Source: Vitellaria paradoxa (taxonomy: Eukaryota; Streptophyta; Magnoliopsida; Ericales; Sapotaceae). Taken from it: DNA of 64,000 bases. Position 1 is the stretch's first letter; every line of letters starts with the position of its first letter. The position numbers and the translations under genes were made by a program. The notes beneath the pieces were generated by a model. It searched no databases. It had not been told where the DNA came from and saw only the letters and a list, made by a program, of their open reading frames with translations. The stretch lies in assembly GCA_019916065.1 (NCBI GenBank), contig CM034241.1, positions 18,589,228-18,653,227 on the forward strand, written 5' to 3'. Below are positions 1 through 12,500 of this stretch, piece by piece.

Positions 1-1560
1 ACTTGGATTCTTTTAATGAAACAAAGAACTGGATTACCTTCTATCATTTCTCATTTCTATAATGAAATTTCTACTCAGTTTGATAAGAAAATCAAAATTT
101 TTCGATCTGATAATGCTCTGGAATATATTCAAACTATTGTGGACACCTTTTGGTTTTGAAAAGAGAATTATCCATCAAACAACCTGCCCTCGAACTTCTC
201 AACAAAATGGGGTTGCTGAGCGTAAATATCATCATGTGTTAAATGTTGCACGCACTTAGATGTACCAAATGCATGTTCCCAAGCCTTTTTGGGTCGATGC
301 TGTTCTTACTGCCTGTTACTTAATTAATCGAGTGCCTACACCTGTCTTATCAAACCAATCTCCCTTCTCTATCCTTTATCCGGGTCGCTCACCATTTTCT
401 CTTCCTCCTCGCATTTTTGGTTGTATTTCCTTTGTTCATATCCTTGATCCAGGTCTTGATAAATTATCACCCCGCTCTCGTAAGTGTCTGTTTTTGGGAT
501 ACTCTCGGACACAAAGGTTATTGGTGCTATCATCCTGAGTCTCGTCGCTATTTTGTAAGTGCTGATGTCACATTCGTTGAATCTACTGCCTTCTATTCTT
601 CTGATGGTGATACTCTATCAGCTAACCTCATTTCTAGACAGGGGGTGTCTTCTCTTACTCTTCCTACTCCCATGTCCTTAGTGTATATCTCTTTGTCTTA
701 GCCTTCACCTCCTGACTTAAACACTATAGACATTGATGCTCAATTGGAGACTTCTCCCACTGCTCCTACTATTCCTTCCATTGCTCCTTTGCCACAGGTC
801 TATCAACGTGATCGTAATCGAAGAGTGATCCTTACTTTCCCAACTGATTCTTCTTCTCCGTCAGAGGTACCTGATTCTTATTTTGACTTGCCTATTGCTT
901 TGCGGAAAGGTAAGCGTACTTGTACTGTGCACCCTATTGCTAATTTTGTTTCTTACAATCGCCTTTCCCCTTCTCTGCCCTCCTTTGTTTGTGCTTTGTC
1001 GTCCATTTCTATTCTTGCTTCCTATAAATAGGCCTTATTAGTTCCGGGATGGAAACACGGGATGGATGAAGAAAAGCATGCTCTCCATCAGAATTAGACG
1101 TGAAAACTCACTCCTCTTCTCGCTGGAAAGCAAATTGTTGGTTGTCGCTGGATTTACACTGTTAAGTATCTTTCGGATGGTTCAGTTGAGCGTCTTAAAG
1201 CTCGATTAGTTGCCAAATGATATACTCAAACATATGGAGTTGACTATTCTGAGACCTTTTCTCCCGTTGCTCGCCTGAATTCAGTTCGAATACTTCTTAC
1301 TGTTGCTGTTAGTCGTTCTTGGCCTTTATATCAACTTGACGTTCTTGGCCTTTATATCAACTTGACATTAAGAATGCCTTTCTTCATGGTAAGCTTCACG
1401 AGGAAGTTTATATGGATTAGCCCCTGGTTATAGCATTCCTGGCAGTGAGTATCTAGTGTGCCGCTTACGGCATGCTCTGTATGGTTAGAAACAATCTACT
1501 CGGGCTTGGTTTGACCGTTTTAGCTCTATCCTTATTGATGTTGGATATACTCGCTCTGCT

Positions 1561-2526
1561 GTGGATCACTTTGTGTTTATACGTCGTACATCTTACGGTA
1601 TTATTATTTTGATTGTTTATGTGGATGATATTATTATCTCTGGTGACGATGCTTTGGGTATTGTGGAATTGAAAAAGTATCTTGCCTCTCAGTTTCACAC
1701 TAAGGATCTTGGTCGCCTTCGCTACTTTCTCGGCATTGAGATTGCCCGCTCCTCACAGGGTATTTTTCTTTGTCAGCGTAAGTATGTTCTAGATTTACTC
1801 TCTGAAATTGGCCTTCTATGCGCCCGTCCTGCTGACACTCCTATGGATCCCTCTACTAAGTTGGATGCTACTTCAAGAGAGATCTTTTATGATGAGAGTC
1901 GTTATCGACGCCTTGTGGGGAAGTTTTTTTATCTTATTGTTACTCGTCCCAATATCACCTATACTGTGAGAGTAGTCAACCAGTTCATGCATAGTCCTCG
2001 TCTCCCACATTTTGAGGCTGTTTGTCGGATTCTACGATACCTAAAGCAATCTCTTGCTCGTGGCCTACTCTATCGTCCTTCTTCATCCTTATCTGTCACT
2101 GGTGATAGTGATGCTAATTGGGCTGGAAGTAGGACCGATCGGCGTTCGACTTCGGGTTATTGCACATTTGTTGGTGGTAACTTGGTTACTTGGCGCAGTA
2201 AGAAACAACAGGTGGTAGCTCATTCTAGTGCTGAGACTGAGTATCGTGCCATGGCCCATACTGCTTCCGAGATGCTCTGGGTTCGATCTCTCTTACGTGA
2301 TTTTGGTATTGATGTTCCTGGTCCTGTGGATATGCATTGTGACAATCAAGCTGCCATCTTTATTACTAATAATCCTATGTTTCATGAGCGCGCGAAGCAT
2401 ATTGAGGTTGATTGCCACTTCATTGGTGATTTATTGCTTCGTAAAAAGCTGAGTACCCCGTTTATTCGATCATCTTCGCAACTGGCTAATCTTCTTACCA
2501 AGCCGCTTCCTCGTTTTTCATTTTAA
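1561..2526 (+). pseudogene. copia RT C-terminal half and RNase H, open frame
   Basis: An uninterrupted 321-residue stretch of copia polyprotein. It holds the RT active-site motif YVDDII (about residues 20-26), the RT-RNase H linker ending in a TRPNI-type motif, and RNase H with conserved DSDANWAG, the SAETEYRA block and the CDNQAA...HERAKHIEVDCHF block. The start given is only where the frame opens. Coding sequence upstream (1030-1560) is present but broken by stops, so no functional polyprotein is made. Confidence 0.85.
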
Positions 2527-2581
2527 AATCTTTTTTCCAAGCTGGACATTTTTTATTTATATGCTCCAACTTGAGGGGGTG

Positions 2582-2759
2582 TGTTAGAATATACAAGAAT
2601 TTGATTTTATTCTAGTTTCCTTTCTTGTAATGATAGCTATTAAGTATGATTTCTATTTCCATATTTGATTGTAGGAACTTTTATCTATAAATACAAACAC
2701 TGAGGAGGTGGAAATTAAATTCAACCTCCTCTTATTCTCTTATTCTATTTTTTTCAACA
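2582..2759 (+). repeat. 3' LTR of the + strand copia element
   Basis: It starts TGTTAGAATA just after the purine-rich tract ACTTGAGGGGGTG and ends TTTTTCAACA, giving the TGTT...AACA inverted ends typical of copia LTRs. About 178 bp. A TATAAATA box lies at 2696-2703. The partner 5' LTR is outside the window, so the target duplication cannot be checked. Confidence 0.75.
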
Positions 2760-2773
2760 CATACCCATTTAGA

Positions 2774-3076
2774 CTACCCTTGAGCAACAAACCAAGGAGG
2801 TTGTTCTATATATACTTCCTCAGCAAGATCACCATGCAAAAAGGCATTTTTCACATCTAATTGGTGTAGAGACCAATAATAGACTGCAGCCAGAGAGATA
2901 AAAAGACGAACAGAGGTAATCTTTACAATAGGAGAAAAAGTTTCAGAGAAGTCCAAACCATAGACTTGTGTATAGCCTTTTGTGACCAAGTGCGCTTTTA
3001 ATTTGTCCACATGACCATCAGGATGAACCTTGACAGTATATATCCAACGGTAACCTACCACAGACTTATCAGGCAA
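2774..3076 (-). pseudogene. copia reverse transcriptase fragment
   Basis: About 100 residues of copia RT N-terminal region. It shows the [29 protein letters not shown] and [12 protein letters not shown] blocks, which correspond to the family's WV-K-K, KARLVAKG, F-PV-K and D-AFL-G-L motifs. It is truncated before the YVDD catalytic motif at the junction with the inserted LTR. Confidence 0.85.
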
Positions 3077-6000
3077 AAAAGGAACAAGATCCTAAGTATC
3101 ATTAGCTCGATGAGCAGACATCTCATCTTCCATGGTAGAATGTCACCCAGGGTGAGAAAGTGCTTCAGAAACAGTCTTAGGAATAGAAGCAGGGGATAAA
3201 GATAAAACAAAGGTACGATTGGAAAGGGATAAAGCATCATAAGATACAAAACTAGAGATAAGATGAGAAGTGTAAGAATGTATACCCCTTCCAAAGAGTA
3301 ATAAGAACATGTAAGTTACTTATGGAAGCAGGCGGCGTGGGAGAAGCAGGAGGCGGAGTAGTCACATCTTGACGTCTAGTAAATACATACAAATTAGGAT
3401 GAGACAAACGACTAAATGGACTTAAAGGAGGATGGTGACTAGTTGAGATTGCTTCATCTGGGATAATGGGAAAAGGAAGACTCATCAAAATTGGATTGGG
3501 ATTGAGGTTGAGAATAGAATGGGTTGGACTTAAAGAAGGTGACATCAGCACAAATGAAGAATCAGTTCAGAGTAGGATTATAACAATGATAACCTTTTTG
3601 TAATCAGAAATACTCTAAGAAGATGCACTTATGAGCCTTGGCATTTAGTTCATCAATCCTAGGAGTCAATTGATGAACAAATGAAGTGCACCTGCAAATT
3701 CGAGGTGGAAGGGAAAATAAAAGTTGCTGAGGAGACAACACAGAATGAGGGGTTAATCCTTCAAGGACAGTAGATGGCATGCGGTTAAGACAACATCACT
3801 CTAAAAGGTTTTGGGAACATTCATTTGAAAAAGAAGATATTGGGCTATTTCAATAAGATGCAAATTCTTTCTTTCAGTAACTCTATTTTGTTGTGGTTTA
3901 TTTGAACAAAAAAACTTATGAAGCATGCCATAAGAGGTCATGAATTCAACAAAAGGTTTAGAAAATATTCTTTGGCAATGACACTATGAAGAATTCGCAT
4001 ACATAAATCAAATTAGGTTTTTGTCTTAGTACAGAAAGTTTGAAAAATAGAAAATAACTCAGAATGATCTTTCATTAAATAAATCCATGTAATTCTTGAA
4101 AAATCATTCACAAAGGTGACAAAATACCAAAACTCTAACTTTGAAGTAACTCGACTAGGACGCCAAACATCTGAATGTACTAACAAAAATAGAGTCGATG
4201 ACCTTTATTGACTCGGGAAGCAAAAGGCCACACGATGATGCTTTTCCAATTGAAAGGACGTCACAATTTAAGATTGTAAATGATGTAACTAGGAACCATA
4301 TGCTTGAGTCTATCCAAGATGGATGACTAAGATGATAATGAACCTTTATAGGAGAGGTTATTGCGGGACAAGCTTGAGGCGTATCAAGACTCCTTCAGCT
4401 CATGCCCTCTGCCAATCGTCTCCCTCGTCATCATATCCTGAATGACAATAGAATTAGGAAATAAGGTTACTGGAATAGTGATGATGTTTGGTAAGTTGAC
4501 TAATAGACATCAAATGAAAGGAAAAGGAGGAACATAAAATACTGAGAAAGCGAAGAGGAAGGAGTTACTCTACCAACACCATGGACTTAGATGGTTGACC
4601 CCTTAGCTAAAGTCACTACTGAGGGGAAAGTAAAATATTGAATTCTAGAAAAAAATGTAGATTTTCCACACATATAATTAGAAGTACCAGAATCTATAAT
4701 CCAAGAGGGAGAATCTACATGAGTAGAAAGGCAAGCAATTAAATTACCTTGGTGAGCAAGGGGAGCAGTAGGAATAGAGGCCTGATGAGCTGTCTGATAG
4801 TATATGGAGCCTTGAATACTCTTCTTCAGAAAGAGTAATAGTCTATGGATGCTTATTAATAGTGGAGGTGGCTACAGGAGCATTAGAAACTACATTTGCC
4901 ATAGGTGGGGGTCTCCAATCAAATCCCAACATTTCTCATGGGTATGCCCAAGAATACCATAATCTGTATAGCGAGCTCGAGATCCTTTGCCACGCCCCCC
5001 TCGTCCATGTCCACCCACATTACAACCACCACGATTACTAGGACTATCAACAGAAGATAGTGTATGATTGACAGGTGCAGATTGAGAGGGATCTAAATGA
5101 ACAGAAGACTCTCAAGATGCAGCTCTCATAACCCTTGAATAGGTCTGAGCAAATAACGGAAGAGAAGCTCCACTAAATATCTAAGTCTTTATTGGCTCAA
5201 ATTCAGGATCAAGGCCTGTAAGGAATTGAAGTACTAGCATTTGTTCATGTCACTTTTGCATTTCACGAATGTCCGTTGTCAAGGTTTGAATGGTGCTTAA
5301 TTCCTCATAGACTCATTTGAGGGAAGCAAAATAATCTGTAATTGGCTTACCAAATTACTATAACTGAAAGAACTCACAAGATAAATTGTACATGCGAGTC
5401 AAGTTATTGGAGAATAACAGGCGAACATACTCCCAAATCTCCTTACATTTATCTAAGTGAGTACACATCAGCAACTTGAGGTTCTATGTAGTTCCATAAA
5501 AGACTAATAATATGGGCATCTTCTTGAATCTACGTATCATACTCTGTTCCAGTTGAGACAAGGGCTGACTCAATAAGATGCTTTTATTTACCATAACCCG
5601 TCAAAGCAATATTGACAGCCTTAGAGCATTGGCTGTAATTAGCCCCATTGAGTTTTCAAGTAGTCAACTGAAGAAAGATGGAAGAGCTAAGGGGTTTAGA
5701 CTCCATCAATACTTCAACTTACTTTGAAAAACCAAATAGTCTAGTAAAAAAAAATTTGACAGATAGAGAAAGGAACTCAACCAACGGACCCAACGAGTGA
5801 AGACTAGACTGGATTTTTAGCAACAAGCCAAAAACACAAAATGAACACTATCACAGAGCTCGCCAGAGGAGGACGACGGTCGTTGGAAAAGAAGTAGGTC
5901 GAATCGAAGCTTCATGCTCTCTCACGTGCCAGTGAGAGTTTTGCAAGGGGGTGCCACGTGTCAGCGACTGGATGGCGTGTGTGTGCGCGTGGCTGGTACT

Positions 6001-6214
6001 TCCGGCAAGGGATTTTTGATGGCAGGTTCGTCGGCGGTAGGCAACTCTATGGGTGTGCAACCCACGATCAACTGATCACCAGAATCATACGAGCTCTTCT
6101 TCATGTCTCCGACTTTACTGCATTTAGCGTCTCTAACTATAGAACTACAAGCCCTGTTAATCGTGTTGGTTTTCTGACGTTATTAGATACAGATTAGGAG
6201 CTGCTCTGGTGCCA

Positions 6215-6393
6215 TATAAAGTGGAAAAGGATTGACTAAAGGCTTGACAAATCCAACCCGGTTGTTTGTTATTACATTTATACATGTACAAAGTAACCGT
6301 TTAGATTACCTATAAGCTACATACATCTCCCTAGATTAAATACAGATACATGAATATAATACAAATACATGAACACTATTATGTACATTAACA
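6215..6393 (-). repeat. 5' LTR of the - strand copia element (approximate)
   Basis: On the - strand it begins TGTTAATGTACATAATAG at 6393 and runs to about 6215, directly before the PBS TGGCACCAGAGC. The size of about 179 bp resembles that of the neighbouring + strand element. Its partner LTR is not in the window, so the boundaries are inferred. Confidence 0.55.
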
Positions 6394-6502
6394 ACCGCTA
6401 TCAAACAAAAATGTGTTGAAACTATTGTGCTAGAGTTGCTGCTAGCCATTATTATATTTTGTTGGTGTTTCTAACTTGCACAACTATTCATCCAATTAGC
6501 AG

Positions 6503-9500
6503 GTGCTCACTTGCTCTGCTATCCTGGGGCATTTAATATGGTTACTGGTCCATTGCATTGGGAGCTTTTGCAGAGGGCAAGGTAACACATTACTGCCTAG
6601 TCCTTCCCATGTTGATATTTTCAGTTGCAAGTCCCGATCCTGTATCAGTCTAGGAAATTGTCGTGGTGGATAACTATGTCACACTAAGGCTCTGTCAATT
6701 GTTTTCAAATCAATTGCAACTCCTGATGCTTCATCTTCTAATGATCTACTTTATTGTGGACAAACTTTATACCCTTCTAACAGCTTTCTGTGTGTGACTT
6801 GCAGGGCAGCGGATTGCCAGGTGCATTTTTTTCTTTTTTTTTTTTTGGGGGGGGGGGGGGAGCTAGGCAGTTAGTGGGATAGCCTTTATTTGGAATCAAG
6901 CATGTCTCGGGAAGATATTTGACATTTTCTTGTGAATGAATTAATAAACTGCCTTTGTTTAAGTTCAAATTAAGTTTCTCACATTATTTGTACTATTAGC
7001 ATTTATGTCTGAACTCACATGGTTTGGTGCCTGCAACCGACAGTTGTTTGTGGCAACTTGTTCGCCTGCACGAGATGCTGATGCTGGTTATGTGGCTTGG
7101 GGACACTCTACCTTGGTTGGTCCGGTAAGTGTTACTGTTAAGTCTAATTTTGTTTAGATGTCTTATGCTGGTTAAAATTCCACTTTTTATTGCTTTCCAT
7201 GAGCTAAACAAGTTTTGACCATCATAAAAGTCTTTTTAATTCATGATTCATTTATGCAAACAATTACCTAAATTTTAAAAGGAAATGGCCATTGCAGTTT
7301 GGGGAAGTCATTGCAACAACAGAACATGATGAGGCAACAGTCATAGCAGAGATTGATTATTCGCTAATTGACCTCCGAAGGTGAGCAGGCCATCATCCCA
7401 GGATAATTCAAATCTAAATTGCTTTCTATATGCTTTTTGTCTCCCTAATTCAAACCTTTCTAATCATTTATCATCCTTAATTTCTTTTTGCCATTTTTCA
7501 CTACACCGTTTATTAGTTCTTGAAGAGATTATCAGGAAAGATAGGTAGCATTTTCATTTCTAAAGAAGACAACAACTGGCTTTGCAATTTTTGGCTAAAT
7601 TGTGTTCATTTCAATGCTGGATTCATTTCCTTTATAATCATTTCGAGTCTCTCTCTCTCTAGGCTACCTAAGGTTTTGTGGATCAATGGCTAACCCTAAG
7701 ATCAATTTTCCTAATCTTCATGGTGGAAATCTGGGCTTGAATAGCAAGAAAGTCAGCAAGTGAAAGGATTTCAAAGTGGAAGGGAGCCCACTTGTCTTGG
7801 TTCAAAGAGGAAATATTGGGAAGGAGAGCCTTTTGACTCATTAGTTATCCTTTTGATGCTCCTTGGTAAGGGAAATAATATACACTTCTCTACCTCCTAA
7901 GCAATGCAACTTACTAGGTATTGATGTTTTTGAAGATGAAATTAAAAGTACTTTATTCTCCTTACTTGATCATATGGCCCTAGGTGCTGATGGATATACT
8001 GCTTATTTTTTCAAAAAGCTTGCAGCATTGTTGGTCATGATTTCATCAAGGCTATTGAGTCATTCTTTTCATCAAGCCATCTTCCTGAAGAGATAAATTC
8101 CACAACCATAGCTTCAGTTCCCAAAGTGGCCAACCTGAGCTCAGAGCCTTACTACAGGCCTATTTTTTGTTGTTCCATAATTTATGAGTGCATTTCCAAA
8201 ATTGTTGTTAGCAGACTTGAGAATCATGCCTGGAATTGTTGGTCATTCTTAGGTTGCATTTCTTGATGGGCAATCAATATCTGATCAGGTCCTCCTTATG
8301 TAGGAATTGGTAAGAAAGTATTATAGGCCTCATATTTCTCCGTATTCATGATATTCTAGAAGGGCTAAATTCTTTTGGCCACTTTGGGGTTGGACTTAGG
8401 AATGTGTTTTTTTTTTGGTAATTGAATGTGTTACTTTTATTTCCATTGATGGGGCTGTTGAAGGATACTTTCCAGGAGGCAAGGGCCTGAGACAAAGTGA
8501 TCCCATTTCGCCTTATCTATTTCTATTGTCATGAAAAGAAAGATTATTTCACAAGCATATACAAGAAGGGGAACTTTCTTATCATCCTAAATGCCATGAT
8601 CTTGCTATTAGCCATATTTGTTTTGCAAATGTCTTATTTATCCTTTGCAACCCACATGAGCCTTCCTTTCATACCATTCAAAATACTCCCATGGAATTTT
8701 ATAAGTACTCAAGGTTACAATCAAATAAAGCTAAAAGTAGAGTTCTCATAGCGGGGATACAACATTTTGATAAAATGAATCTTTGCTCCATGAGATTTCA
8801 ACTGGGTGACTTCCCCGTCAAATGCCTTTGTGCTTCTCTCATCTAAACTAAATTAAAGTATGAGAATGGCAAGGAGCTCATTGATAAAATCACAACCCGA
8901 GTAAAGAGCTACGCTTCTAACAATTTATCCTATGCAAGGCGACTTCAACTTATCAAAGCGACGTTTTTTAGCATTCAAATTTACTGGAGCCTTTACTTTA
9001 TTTTACCTAAGAGAGTATATGCTACCATTGAATAAACTCTTTGTAGATTCCTTTCACTGGATCTAAAATAAGGAAAACGGGGGGCAAATTTGCTTGGGAA
9101 AGTACATGTAGGTTGAAAATTGAAGAAGGGCTTGGCATCAAGAAACTCGAGGATTGGAACAAGGCTACTATGCTGAGACATCTATTGTTCATTTGTTCCA
9201 AAAAGCCTTCTTTATGGGTTGCTCGGTGCTATAAGCACTTGTTAAAAGGTAGATGCTTTTGGGAGCTTAATATCCCTTTTGAATGCACTTGGACTTGGCA
9301 TAAAATTCTTAACGGAATTATTTGCTAGCTCTATATCTATTTTTAAAATTGGCAATGGCAATTTTGTTTACCTTTGGTTCTCCAATTGTCACCCACTAGA
9401 TCCCTTAGTACCTAAATTTGGCGACCGAATTGCTTAAGAAGCAAGCATTTCCATTAATGCTAAAGTATCTATTGTGATATCTAATAGGCACTGGTTTTGG

Positions 9501-12500
9501 CCTTATCCTTCTACATGGGAGCTAAGCGATGTTACTCTTTTCAATCCGCTTGATTTCCCTCCAGCTTGTGATGATGAGGACAAGTTTGTGTGAAAAGCCT
9601 CTAAGCATGGATGCTATAATGCTGCTGCTACATGGGATGCCATTAGAGGTCATAATCTTAAGGTTCCCTGGCACCATCTCTTATGGTTCCCCAAGCACAT
9701 CCCGAGACACAGTTTCATCCTTTAGCTGGCATTTAAGAGGATACTCACCACAAAAGATAAGTTTAAGTTCTTGGGGTGTCTTAATTGATCCTATTTGTGC
9801 TCTACCTGGACTTGAAGATGAAAATTTGTATTCAACTTTCAGGATGAAGATATGAAGCTTAAGGTCAAGGAGATGGGACCATGGAGTTTAGGATTCTTTC
9901 CACTTGTGATGCGTGTAAGATTTTTGGGCATAAGATCTCCCAGTGTCCTAAAAATACTAAACAAGAGTGGAGGGCTAAGGTTCTAAAACAAGTCCTAGCT
10001 AGAAATCAAGAACAATTGAATGAAACAAGTTCAAGAGTTCCACTTGAGGAATATAAACAAGAAGCTTCCAATGAGGATCATTTAGTCACCTTCGGATACG
10101 CTAGGCATTATCACCAAGCTAAATTCTATTTCTGTTAAAGCTGAGAAAATGAAAGACCATATTCCCTCTTCTAGTTCTTTGATATAAAGCGACAAATTTA
10201 AGTCACTCAATAAGCATATGGATGAAAAACCTCTGATTACTACTCCCTTAGCTGTCATCCATGCTTCAGCCGATACTAATGTGGAGAATTGGAAACTGAG
10301 GAATTTTTCTCATATCATAACTCTGTATAATATCCTTAATTTATACACAAAATAACCAAAGTATAAAAGGAAAAATTGGCTCTCCTATAATGGATCCTCA
10401 ATCAAAGGGATTGATATTTTCTACCTTCCTAAAAAAGCTAAACTGCTAAATACATTATTCAACACTCGCCCTCAAGCTAATGAATAGATATTATTCGTTC
10501 CCAACTTGGTAACAATTATTTAAAACATGGGATTGCTCAAACCTTTGGTAAGCACATCTGCAGGTTGGGAGTTGGTGGACACATAAGGCGTACAAATCAA
10601 TCCACTATCAAGCTTTTCTTTGATAAAGTGTCTATCCACCTCTGTGTGTTCTGTTCTGGTCATGCTATACAAGATTATGTGCAAGATAATCTTCAACCAT
10701 GGAACCCTCCCACTTAATTTTTAAATCATCCAAGATAATCTTCAACTATAGCAGCTCGCAAACTCCTTGTGCCATTGCTCGAAATTTTGATTCAGCACTT
10801 GATCTTGCTGCTATATTTTGTTTCTTGCTTCTCAATGAAACTAGATTTCCACCAAGCAAAGTACAATACTTGGTGGTAGATCTCTTGTTGTTCACTGACC
10901 CAACATAATCAGCATCTGTATAAGTTTCAAGTATAATTCCAGCATTCCTTTTGAACAAAATGCCTTTTCTCGAAGTTCCTTTAAGATAGTACAACACCTT
11001 GTAAACTGCCTACAAGTGGACTTCTTTAGGATTGTGCATGAACTGGCTTACTACCCTCATAGCATAGGCAATGTCAGGCCTAGTGTGAGATAGATAAATA
11101 AGCCTTCCAACCAATCTTTGATACATCTCCTTGTCAACAACAACATCCTCTTCTGCCTCTCCAAGTTTGTGGTTGGAATCTAGTGGTGTACTAGTCGGTT
11201 TGCATGCTAACCTCCCACTATCTTTCAAGTGGTCAGTTATGTACTTTTGCTGAGAGATAAAGATTTCCTACTTTGAGTATTCCACTTCAATTCCCAAAAA
11301 ATTTTTCAATCATTCTAGGTCTTTAATTTCAAACTCTTTTTTCAGACCTTTCGTTCTCATCATTTTCTGTTACTATTATGTCATCAACATATACCAACAG
11401 AACTATAACTTCCCCTGAATTCGAGTGCTTGATGAAGAGTGTATGATCTCCTTGGCTTTGTTTATATCTCATAGCTAACATTACTTTGGTAAATCTTCTA
11501 AACCAAGCCCTTGGAGATTATTTTAATTCATACAATGCCTTTTTAAGCTTGCACACTTTATTACCTACTAGATTTCTACCAAAACTAGGTGGAATTTTCA
11601 TTTAAATTTCCTCTTCTAGATCCCCATGTAAAAAACCATTCTTCACATCAAACTGCTATAAGTGCCAATTATAGTTAGCAGTTAGAAAGAAGAAGATTTT
11701 GACTGTACTCATCTTAGCAACAGGAGCGAAAGTTTCTTGATAATCTATCCCATAGGTTTGAGTACATCCTTTAGCCACTAGTCTTCCTTTATACCTCTCA
11801 AGTGTGCCATCTTCATTATACTTCACTGTGAAAACTTGCTTACATCCTACTGGTCTTTTTCTCTCAGTTAAGTCCACCACCTCCCAGGTCTTTTTTTTTT
11901 TTTTTTTTAATATCCTGCATTTCAACATTTATGGCATTTCTCTAACGTTCACATGCTAAAGTCTCAGATAGTGTGGTGGAATAGACACAGTATTTAATCT
12001 CATAAGAAAGTTTTTATGAGATCATAAACATTTTTCAAAGGACACAAAATGTGATAGTGGATGTAAAGATGTTTAGTATATTCCCTAGTTCCTTTTTTGA
12101 TAGCAATAGGTAAATTCATACTAGATATAGGCTCAGGTAGCAAAGGATTAAAAACAATCACCTCATTTCCAGAGTTAGGAATTGATTTTTGGACTTGCAC
12201 TGGTTCAAGAACTAGATTCTTGTTCCTTGAGTACACCTGAGAGAACCACAGTTATTAGCAGTGTCATCACCTCTAGTCACAGGTTTAGGAACATTGATTG
12301 GTGAGAATGTGGGAGGTTGAGGTTCATTTGACAAGGAGGCTAATCAAGAAGAAAAAGTCCTATATCCTTATCTTCCAAAAAATACTCTTCCCCCCCCCCT
12401 CTTAAGATAAGGTGTGGGGAAGTAAGACTCATTTTTAGCAAAAGTGACATCTGCAGAGACAAAGGTTTTTTTGGTAGGAGGATGATAGCACTTGTATCCT

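Larger units (their letters stand above)
1..2759 (+). mobile_element. Degenerate Ty1/copia retrotransposon, 3' portion
   Basis: The 5' part lies before the window. In order on + come the integrase C-terminal part (SQQNGVAERK near 200-235), a GKGKR-like connector, reverse transcriptase (YVDDIII at about 1618-1638) and RNase H (SSAETEYRAMA near 2225-2255), followed by a purine-rich tract at 2571-2581 and a 3' LTR. Stops and frameshifts break it, for example a TAG at about 256, one at about 700 and a 26-bp tandem duplication at 1315-1366. The domain order integrase-RT-RNase H is the copia order. It sits inside an older - strand copia, so this is a nested insertion. Confidence 0.9.
2762..6393 (-). 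mobile_element. Degenerate Ty1/copia retrotransposon on - strand, cut by the neighbouring element
   Basis: Read on -, from 6393 downward: a 5' LTR (6215-6393), a tRNA-type primer binding site (TGGCACCAGAGC, 6203-6214), a gag remnant ending in a zinc-knuckle-like GHTHEKCW block near 4940, a protease-like WIIDSGTS at about 4700, an integrase remnant (PQQNRVTERKN near 3890) and RT (2774-3076). RNase H and the 3' LTR are missing, because the + strand copia lies at the RT breakpoint; the rest is probably before position 1. Many stops are present. Confidence 0.8.

Noticed and set aside
7863..8096. A separate host gene with a 77-codon frame
   Set aside because: The sequence matches the LINE RT N-terminal block ([12 protein letters not shown]) and continues into further LINE motifs in other frames.
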